NCBI GenBank assembly: GCA_020639195.1
Contig: JACKHB010000005.1
Span: 248,001 to 312,000 of the forward strand
Length of the DNA stretch: 64,000 bases
Direction: 5' to 3'
Source of the DNA: Phycisphaeraceae bacterium
Lineage (GTDB): Bacteria; Planctomycetota; Phycisphaerae; Phycisphaerales; UBA1924
Under the pieces are notes generated by a model that saw only the letters and a list, made by a program, of their open reading frames with translations, was not told where the DNA came from and searched no databases. Both the position numbers and the translations under genes were made by a program. Every line of letters starts with the position of its first letter. The stretch's first letter is position 1. Positions 51,482 through 59,763 of this stretch are shown one piece after another.

Positions 51482-51491
51482 ATAACGCAAC

Positions 51492-51515
51492 CCGAATCGG
51501 AAAGCGACCATTACC
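51492..51515 (-). repeat. Right terminal inverted repeat
   Basis: Reads GGTAATGGTC on the minus strand starting at 51515; first ten bases identical to the left end, 18 of 24 overall. Confidence 0.85.
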
Positions 51516-51523
51516 AAAGTTAT
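51516..51523. repeat. Target-site duplication, right copy (AAAGTTAT)
   Basis: Identical to 49336-49343; marks the insertion point between the kinase gene and recA. Confidence 0.9.
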
Positions 51524-51536
51524 CCACAAACTCGAT

Positions 51537-51573
51537 CCGAACATTGACAGGCAGGTTCGGGGTCTGATATATT
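51537..51573 (+). promoter_or_regulatory. recA promoter with dyad operator
   Basis: TTGACA (51544-51549), 18-base spacer and TATATT (51568-51573), the clearest -35/-10 pair in the window. The dyad CCGAAC (51537-51542) and GTTCGG (51555-51560), 12 bases apart, brackets the -35 box and is a natural repressor site, plausibly for a LexA-type SOS repressor. Confidence 0.7.
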
Positions 51574-51713
51574 CGGGTTGCCGGGCTCGCGTCCAGCGCC
51601 GCCCCCGGCCTCGAAGGGCTCTTGGAGCCCTCGGGATTCCGCGCTGCGGTGTTGCGGGGTCACCTGGCGGCCTTCGGGTCGGCCAGCCGGCCTCGCGAGC
51701 AGAAGGGGCAGTC

Positions 51714-52763
<1,050 letters not shown>

Positions 52764-52938
52764 CGGCGCCCGCCGCGGCGGCGCGCGGGCGAGACCCGAC
52801 GATCGACGAGGACGAGTAGCGGGCGAGGCCCCAGCGCGCAGGGCTTTGGAGAAAAATCCGAGCGCGCACGGGCGCCTCCGTGTTCCCTTTCGGTGTGCGG
52901 CGAACGTCGCCGCCGGATTGGAACCAAGGAGGTGCACT

Positions 52939-55900
52939 GTGTCGAATCTGAGAGCCAAGGGGAATACGCTCGCGGGGTGGTGTGCGCGGTGGCGGGGCTG
53001 GCGACGGGGTCTGCCAGGCCACGACCTGGTATGTGGACGACGATGCGCCGGCGGATCGGGCCGGGCGCGCGACATCAGCGCCTGGGCGAGAACGGGTCGA
53101 GCATCTTCCCGTTCGATTCGATCGAGGAGGCGGTGGACGCGGCGTCGTCGGGAGACACCATCATCGTTCGTCGCGGCCTCTACCGGGGGAGCTGCACGAT
53201 GAACTTCGTGATCGACAAGGACCTGACGATCATCGGGGCCGGGAACTGCGGCGAGACGGTGATGGACGGCGAGGGCGTCCGGCGGGCGTTCTCGGTGGAT
53301 CCGGGGGTGACGCTGCGCGTGGAGAACATCACGTTCCGCGACTGCTTCGGCGGCACGGGCGGGACCATCAGCGGCGGGGCGGTGTTCGCCAATACCGCCG
53401 ACGTCACGTTCTCTGAGTGCTGCTTCGAGAACTGCACGACGCTCAGCGATGGCGGAGGGGTGTTTGTGCTCAGCGGCAGCGGCACGTACGAGGATTGCGT
53501 GTTCGAGAGCTGCTCGGCCGACGGCGAGGGGGGCGCGATCGTCCAGGCGGGCGGCACGCTCACGGTCTCGGGCGGGAGCTTCGGCGAGAACCACGCCGAT
53601 CGGGGCGGGGCGATCCGAAGCAGCCGCACGACGACCATCAGCGATGCGTTCTTCGTGAGCAACTCCGCGGACTCCGACGGGGGCGTGATGCTGTTCGAGT
53701 CCGGCTCGAACGTGATGATCACGAGCTGCGAGATCGGCAGCGTCGGGCCGTTCGACAACACGGCGGGCACTAACGGCGGCGCGATCAGCGCGAACAATGC
53801 GGTGGTATCAATCCTGGGAACCACGATTCTCAACAGCACCGCCACGCGCCTGGGCGGCCTCATCTACATGGCCAACGGTTCGGAGGTGACCATCGACGGC
53901 AGCACGCTGCGGTATGGGACCGGCACGCTGGGCGGGGGTGCGATCTACAACGACGCCTCGAGCCTGGTGATGACCGACAGCTTCGTTCGAGACAACAACT
54001 CCGGGCTGTGGCGCGGCGGCGCGATCCGCAACGCCACGGGAGCCACGTGCGAGGCGACCCTGACCGAGTTCACGGACAACACCGCCGGGCGCGAGGGCGG
54101 GGCGATCTACACGCAGAGTTCGGTCGCGAATCTGACGGAGTGCTCGTTCGACCGCAACATGGCCGAGACCGAGGGGGGTGGAGCGCTGCGGTACGAGGAT
54201 GGCGCCTCGGGCGTCATCGATACCTGCACGTTTGACGACAACGAATCGCTGGTGCTCGACGGCGGCGCGGTCTCGAGTTCCGGCGGGTCGATGCTCGAGA
54301 TCCGAGACAGCACCTTCACCATGAACGTGGCCGAGACCGACGGCGGCGCGATCAGCAGCTACGACCAGAGTCACCTGAGCATCTCGGGCTCGACGTGTCA
54401 CAACAACACCGCTGACACGGGGATCGGCGGCGGCGTCGCCTCGCGCGACAGCGCCAGCGAGACCCTGCTCCGGGACACCAACCTGATCGGCAACTACGCG
54501 CCCAATGGCGTGGGAACCGACGGGAGCGGGGGCGGCGTGGCGAGCGTGAACGGCGATCTGAGGATCGAGGGCGGCCAGATCAGCGGCAACCAGGCCGGCG
54601 TGGTCGGCGGCGGGGCGCTGTGCGATACGGGGGCCCTGACGATCGACGGAACCGAGATTCTCGACAACGTCGCGGCGCTGCAGGGAGGCGGGGTGTTCAG
54701 CTTCCGTTGTCCGACGACCGAGATCTCGGGCGCCAACATCGTGGGCAACGGGGTCTCGGTGGGATTCGGTGAGGGCGGCGGCGTGTTCGTCGAGGAGAGC
54801 GTCCTGACGATGCAATCGACGATCCTGCGGGCCAACCGCGCGCTGGACGGCGGCGGGCTGTTCACGCGGAACGTTGACGTGACCGTCCGCGAGGGGCAGT
54901 TCCGGGGGAATCTGGGTGAGTTCTCCTCCGGCGGGGCGCATCACACGGCCGATCTGCCGCTGCCGGTCCGGTATCGCTGGACCCGGTTCGTGCAGAACGC
55001 CACTGCGCTCGGCACCGGTGGCGCGGTGACGGTCGATCAGGACGCGGTGTTCCACAACTGCGGCTTCTTCGGCAACGACTCGTACGACATCGGCGGGGCG
55101 ATCTGCTCGGCGAGCGCGGGATCGATCTCGCTCGACGTCGTGGGCTGCCTGTTCAGTTGCAACACGACAGAGATCTTCGGCGGAGCGATCTACGCCAATC
55201 ACACCGGCGGCATGTCGATCGTCAACTCGACGTTCAGCGCCAATGAGACGCAGGACCCGACGGTCGGATTGGGCGGCGGGGTCTACACGGAGAACGCGTC
55301 GACCACGATCGACAACAGCATCTTCTTTGAGAACCTCGATTCGACGGGGAATACCTATACGGCCCAGATCTACCGAGTAGCCGGGACCATCGCCGTGGAC
55401 AACTCGTGCTTCACCGATCCGGCCTGTCCGCCGCCGGCCGATCTCCGTTCGCCGTACGGCACCGGGCCCGGCACCAACATCTGCGCCGATCCGCTGTTTG
55501 TCGATGCCGACGGCGCCGACGACACCTGCGGCACCGACGATGATGATCTGAGCCTCATGGAGGGGTCGGCCTGCATCGATGCCGCGTGCAACGACGCGTT
55601 GCCGACCGATGCGTTGGACGTGGACTTCGACGAAGACACGGGCGAGCGATTCCCTCTGGACGTGGTGGGCAATGACCGCGTGGTTGACGATCCGTGCGCG
55701 GACGACAACGTCGATTGCACGCCGGCGGAGACTCCGGTGGTTGATATGGGCGCCATCGAGGCGCTGCCCTGCGATGGTTCGTGCCCGGCCGATCTCGACG
55801 AGGACGGCGACGTGGACGGCGACGATTTCTTCCTCTACCTCGACGCATTCGCCGCAGGCGACGCTGACGTCTGCGACCTCGACATGGATGGCGACTGCGA

Positions 55901-55949
55901 CTCCGACGACTTCTTCCTATACCTTGACCTGTTCGCCATGGGCTGCTGA
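52939..55949 (+). CDS. Secreted right-handed beta-helix protein with dockerin-like Gly-Cys tail, N-terminus frameshifted
   Basis: About 1000 residues. From 53090 one frame runs to the end: many beta-helix coils (GGAVFANTAD, GGAIRSSRTT, GGAIYTQSS, GGGVASVNGD and others) as in surface polymorphic-repeat proteins, then two acidic loops (DLDEDGDVDGDD and DLDMDGDCDSDD) each followed by FFLYLDxF, ending MGC. The start GTG 52939 has AAGGAGG six bases upstream, but reading shifts at least three times between 52970 and 53100: frame 1 gives NLRAKGNTLAG, the next VVCAVAGLATGSA (signal peptide), the next ATTWYVDDDAPAD, then back. These join into one normal N-terminus, so base errors or decay are likely. 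Confidence 0.8.
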
Positions 55950-55952
55950 ATC

Positions 55953-55994
55953 GGCCCGGCCGGTGTCATGGGCCAGTCTCAGACGGGCCGGGCC
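55953..55994. terminator. Hairpin after the beta-helix gene
   Basis: Nine-base stem GGCCCGGCC (55953-55961) and GGCCGGGCC (55986-55994), four bases past the stop codon. No T tract. Confidence 0.5.
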
Positions 55995-56036
55995 CTTGGG
56001 ACTCGCTTCGCGGCCTGACACGGGTGCGGCACCTCA

Positions 56037-56076
56037 CACACCGCCGACGATTCCCGGGCGGATCGTCGGCGGTGTG
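56037..56076. terminator. 15-bp hairpin between convergent genes
   Basis: Perfect stem CACACCGCCGACGAT (56037-56051) with its complement at 56062-56076 and a 10-base loop, nine bases beyond the stop of the kinase-TPR gene on the other strand. No T tract, but symmetric, so probably a bidirectional stop. Confidence 0.6.
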
Positions 56077-56084
56077 GCGCGCGC

Positions 56085-58646
56085 TCAGGGCAACGGGTCG
56101 GGGTCATCGGCAGCGTGGGTCCGGCCGGCCGCCTCGGCGGCGGCAAGCTCTTGCTGCCATCGTCCAGCCTCGGCCGGGCGGCCCGCCTGCTCGCACAACT
56201 CGACGAGCCGCTCCAGGACGTGCCTGCACGAAGAATGGCCAGGAGGCAGACCGCGGTTGTAGCACGCGAGAGCGAGTTCGTACTGCTCGATCGCGGATTC
56301 GATCTGGCCATCTCTCGCCAACGCACTCGCCAGAGCCGCTTGCAGCGCGGCGAGTTCGGGATCGTCTGGAGTCATGGCGTCGGACGCGGCGCCCATGGCC
56401 GGGGTGAGCAACCCGATCGCCTCGGGCGCTCGACCTGTGAGGACGAGCAATCTGCCCAACTGGCACACAGATCTGAGCGCTACGCGGTGATAGAGCGTGA
56501 AGAGTGCGATGCGTCCTTCCATCGCCTCACGCAGGAGCGGCTCGGCATCGTCGTAGCGCTCCGCCGTCATGTAGATGCTCCCCAGCAGGCTTGCCGTGCT
56601 CAGGATGTTGGCGTGTCCCGCGGGAAAGTGGTCGCGGCGAAATGTGAGGAGACGGAGCGCTTCCTGGATCGCCTCGTCGTGGCGTCCATCGCGGGAGTAG
56701 TCCGCCGCCGCGGCGGCGCGGAGCGACATCGTCAACGGGTGCTCCGGGCCGAGTTCTCGCTCGCGGATCCGCAGGGCCTCCCGGTGCAAGGGAGCCGCGA
56801 GATCGAACTGGCCGAGCCGTTCGTACACGATGGCGAGGTTGTTCATCGCGTAGGTCGCATCGACGGTGTCTCGGCCCACCGTCCGCTCGCGCCCGTCCAA
56901 GGATCGCTCGAGCGCGTCTCGCGCATCGGCCAGCCTGCCTAGACCCAGATAATGGAAGCCGAGATTGTTCAGCGTGTCGAGCGTGAACTCGTGATCGGGC
57001 CCCACCGTGCGCAGGTAGCCCTCCAACACCCGCTCCTGCACGGCCACGCCTTGCTCGCGCCTGCCCAGCTTGTGTAGCGACCGGGCGACTCCGGTCAGGG
57101 CGCCGAGCAACTCCGGGGAGTCCGCGCCGGCAAAGTCGCGGGTCAGATCGGCCGCTCTTTCCAGATGGACTCGCGCACGGTCGACCTCGCCGAGGCCGAG
57201 CAGGGTGCGCCCGAGGAACAGGTCGATGCCCGCACGGACCTCGGGCTCGGTGGCGAATCGCCCTTCGAGGCGATCTGCGACCAGGAGGAAGGCCTCTCGG
57301 ATCGTCATGTCCGGGTCGGCGGAGACCTCGGGGTCCGCGGCCCGGATCACGTCGTTGAGCAGGATGTCCGTGAGCGTGCCCGAGATCGTCTGTTGGCGCA
57401 TCGCTTCGATCGCTTCGGTGTCGGCTCGGGAGCGAGCCCTGGCCTGCCCGATCGCGAGGAGCGTTGTGGTGACGGCGCTCGCGATCAGCAGCAGCGCGAT
57501 GGCGGCAGTGGCCACGACCGGGGCGCGGTGCCGACGCACGAACTTCGAGATCCGGTAGAGGGCGCTCGGCGGTCCGGCCTCGATGGGTCGGTTGGTGAGG
57601 TGACGGCGGATGTCGGCGGCGAGGGCCGCGGCGGACTCGTATCGCCGGCCCGGCTCGCGCTCGAGGCACTTTAGTGCGATCCAATTTAGGTCGCCGCGAA
57701 GGCGTCGCGGCGTCGCGTCGCGGGGAGCCGCTTCGGAGTGCTGCTGCTGGAGTTGCGTGCTTGGTCGCAGGGGCGTGTGCGACGAGAGGGCACGTGCGAT
57801 GCTCAGCGGTGTCCCTCGCTGGATCGAGGCTGGATCGAGGGGCGGCACGCCGCTGATCAACTCGTACAGCACGGCGCCGAGGGCGTAGATGTCCGTTCGC
57901 GTGTCGGGGGCGCCGTAGGCCGGATCCGCCTGCTCGGGGGCCATGTACGCCGGCGTGCCGATCATTCCCTGCGTGGTCATCGGGCCGAGGTCGTCGCCGG
58001 GCGCGAGCGCCTTGGCGATTCCAAAGTCGATGACCTTGGGAGCGGGGCCGTCGGCGTGCTGCTGCACGAGGATGTTGCCGGGCTTGAGGTCCCTGTGCAT
58101 GACACCCTTGGTGTGTGCGTCGTGCACGGCGTCACAGACTCGGGCCATGAGCCGGAGCCGAGCATCGAGGTCCAGCCCGTGTTCCTGGACAAATCTGGTG
58201 ATGGGCGGACCCTCCACCAGCTCCATCACGAAGTACGGAAGCCCGGCGCTGGTCGTGCCGGCGTCGAAGACGCGGGCGATGCCGGGATGGCTCATTCGGG
58301 CGAGCGTCTGTCGCTCGGACTCAAACCGGCTCACGACGGCCCGAGAGTCCATGCCCGCCTTGAGTCGCTTGATTGCGACTTCGCGCCGCACCGGCTCGAG
58401 CTGGAGCGCCCGATAGACGATCCCGAACCCACCCTCTCCGATGACGTCGAGGATCTGGTATCCGGGGATCACCGGCGCATCCGCGTCGGCCTCGGGATCG
58501 TCGGGTTCGTCGTGGGAGAGGAGTTCGAGGACGCGTTCCCGCGTCGGCTCGTCGAGCGCGGCAATCGCCTCGTGGCGAGCGGATGGATCGAGCCCACGGA
58601 TGCGCAGAAAGTGGCGCTTTATCTCCTCGTAGTGGCCGTGGTTCAT
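56085..58646 (-). CDS. Ser/Thr protein kinase with C-terminal TPR repeats
   Basis: 853 residues. Kinase domain about 60-340: [64 protein letters not shown]; a membrane helix near 385-410 ([21 protein letters not shown]); then a long TPR region of the [20 protein letters not shown] type to the end. Typical planctomycete layout in which the kinase faces the cytosol and TPRs lie outside. The ATG overlaps the stop of the ECF sigma gene (ATGA), so the two are coupled and may regulate each other. Confidence 0.92.
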   Translation of the reverse strand: MNHGHYEEIKRHFLRIRGLDPSARHEAIAALDEPTRERVLELLSHDEPDDPEADADAPVIPGYQILDVIGEGGFGIVYRALQLEPVRREVAIKRLKAGMDSRAVVSRFESERQTLARMSHPGIARVFDAGTTSAGLPYFVMELVEGPPITRFVQEHGLDLDARLRLMARVCDAVHDAHTKGVMHRDLKPGNILVQQHADGPAPKVIDFGIAKALAPGDDLGPMTTQGMIGTPAYMAPEQADPAYGAPDTRTDIYALGAVLYELISGVPPLDPASIQRGTPLSIARALSSHTPLRPSTQLQQQHSEAAPRDATPRRLRGDLNWIALKCLEREPGRRYESAAALAADIRRHLTNRPIEAGPPSALYRISKFVRRHRAPVVATAAIALLLIASAVTTTLLAIGQARARSRADTEAIEAMRQQTISGTLTDILLNDVIRAADPEVSADPDMTIREAFLLVADRLEGRFATEPEVRAGIDLFLGRTLLGLGEVDRARVHLERAADLTRDFAGADSPELLGALTGVARSLHKLGRREQGVAVQERVLEGYLRTVGPDHEFTLDTLNNLGFHYLGLGRLADARDALERSLDGRERTVGRDTVDATYAMNNLAIVYERLGQFDLAAPLHREALRIRERELGPEHPLTMSLRAAAAADYSRDGRHDEAIQEALRLLTFRRDHFPAGHANILSTASLLGSIYMTAERYDDAEPLLREAMEGRIALFTLYHRVALRSVCQLGRLLVLTGRAPEAIGLLTPAMGAASDAMTPDDPELAALQAALASALARDGQIESAIEQYELALACYNRGLPPGHSSCRHVLERLVELCEQAGRPAEAGRWQQELAAAEAAGRTHAADDPDPLP

Positions 58647-59209
58647 CCCCCGTCCCCCGAGGCGAGCTGTCGCCTGAGCCAGGCGCGTGCGTGGGCCCAA
58701 TCGTCCGAGACGGTTGAACGCGCGACCCCAAGCACTTGTGCGATCTGTGGGTTGGTGAGTCCGGAGTAGAACTTGAGCTCAACGACGCGGGCGGCGCGTT
58801 GATCGTGCGAGGCCAGTCGGGTGAGCGCCCGATCGATGGCCGCGGAGTCAACCTCTTCACGCTCGCTCATCGAGACGGAATCGGCGAGTGGAATGTGACG
58901 GTGTCCCCCGCCGCGTTTGAGGGCGTGTCCGGCGCGGGCATGGTCGATCAACACCTGACGCATGGCTCGCGCGGCGAGCGCGAAGAAATGGCTGCGGCTG
59001 AGATCGTCCGCGTGCCCGGCGAGCTTCAGGTACGCCTCGTTCACCAGGGCGGTGGGCTGCAGCGTGCAGGGCTCGGCGTTGGCGAGCAGGCGGCCCGCGG
59101 CCCCGCGGATTTCGTCGTAGAGCAGTGGGAGCAACTCATCGGCGGCGCGGGGATCGCCGTGAACGATGCGGGTCAGGAGGACCGTCGTATGGGCGTGCGG
59201 TCGATCCAT
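58643..59209 (-). CDS. ECF-family RNA polymerase sigma factor
   Basis: 188 residues: sigma region 2 ([20 protein letters not shown] and [18 protein letters not shown]) and region 4 with helix-turn-helix ([21 protein letters not shown]). The [19 protein letters not shown] form marks the planctomycete/acidobacterial ECF group that sits beside Ser/Thr kinases. No anti-sigma factor is adjacent; control by the overlapping kinase is plausible. ATG at 59209 chosen over a TTG nine bases upstream. Confidence 0.9.
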   Translation of the reverse strand: MDRPHAHTTVLLTRIVHGDPRAADELLPLLYDEIRGAAGRLLANAEPCTLQPTALVNEAYLKLAGHADDLSRSHFFALAARAMRQVLIDHARAGHALKRGGGHRHIPLADSVSMSEREEVDSAAIDRALTRLASHDQRAARVVELKFYSGLTNPQIAQVLGVARSTVSDDWAHARAWLRRQLASGDGG

Positions 59210-59266
59210 GGCTGGCAATCCGAGCCATGGAGGGTACGCGCAGGATCGCGTCCGAACGCGGCGGAG

Positions 59267-59704
59267 CTAGGCGTCGAGGCAGATGGCGTCGGGCGGGGCC
59301 ACGCCGTTTCGGGGTCGCTCCGCGGCCAGACGCTGCATGAGCATGACCCACGTTTCGCGCTCGTACTCGAGCACGTCGATCACCTTGTCGAGCCGGAGGG
59401 GATCGCGCGCGACGCCGAGTTCGAGCAGTTCGCGGAAGAGAAACGCGTAGATGCTCTTGACGCGATCGGTCAATTCGGGGTCGACGTCGTCGCGGATGGA
59501 CGTCAGCAACTCGCCCACGATGGCGCGGCATTGGGAGATGCCCGAGACGGTGGCCTCGATGTCCTTGCCGTCGATGGCCTCGCGTCCTTGGCGGGCGAAG
59601 CGGACGGCGCCCTCGAGGAGCATGAGGCGCAGCTCTTCCTGGGAGGCGGAGAGCACCTTCGTGCGGAGGTAGGCCATGGCCTGGTTGGGGAGCGTCGTCG
59701 TCAT
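59267..59704 (-). CDS. fliS: Flagellar export chaperone FliS
   Basis: 145-residue FliS: YLRTKVLSASQEELRLMLLEGAVRFARQG is the conserved N-terminal helix pair (named here by its LSASQEELRLMLL centre), followed by a helical bundle. It binds the flagellin C-terminus and keeps it unfolded for export. 59 bases downstream of fliD on the same strand. TATCCC lies a few bases before the ATG. Confidence 0.9.
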   Translation of the reverse strand: MTTTLPNQAMAYLRTKVLSASQEELRLMLLEGAVRFARQGREAIDGKDIEATVSGISQCRAIVGELLTSIRDDVDPELTDRVKSIYAFLFRELLELGVARDPLRLDKVIDVLEYERETWVMLMQRLAAERPRNGVAPPDAICLDA

Positions 59705-59763
59705 GGCGAGGGATATCGGTCCGGTTCGGGGGCCGCTTGAGGGGTGCGGGACGGGGGGAAGGA

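Larger units (their letters stand above)
49344..51515. mobile_element. IS1-family transposon with passenger genes
   Basis: A 2172-bp element bounded by imperfect inverted repeats (18 of 24 positions match, first ten identical: GGTAATGGTC, the form of IS1 ends) and flanked by AAAGTTAT on both sides. It holds an IS1-type transposase at the left end, a small ribbon-helix-helix-like gene divergent from it, a hairpin-rich non-coding stretch with terminator, and two small genes on the minus strand. Plain IS1 elements are about 0.8-1.2 kb, so 1.2 kb here is cargo. The intact duplication points to a fairly recent insertion. Confidence 0.88.

Noticed and set aside
52897..52913. Seven-base hairpin GCGGCGA/TCGCCGC before the beta-helix gene
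   Set aside because: Short, without T tract, common by chance at this GC content; could end recA transcripts but is not strong enough to call.
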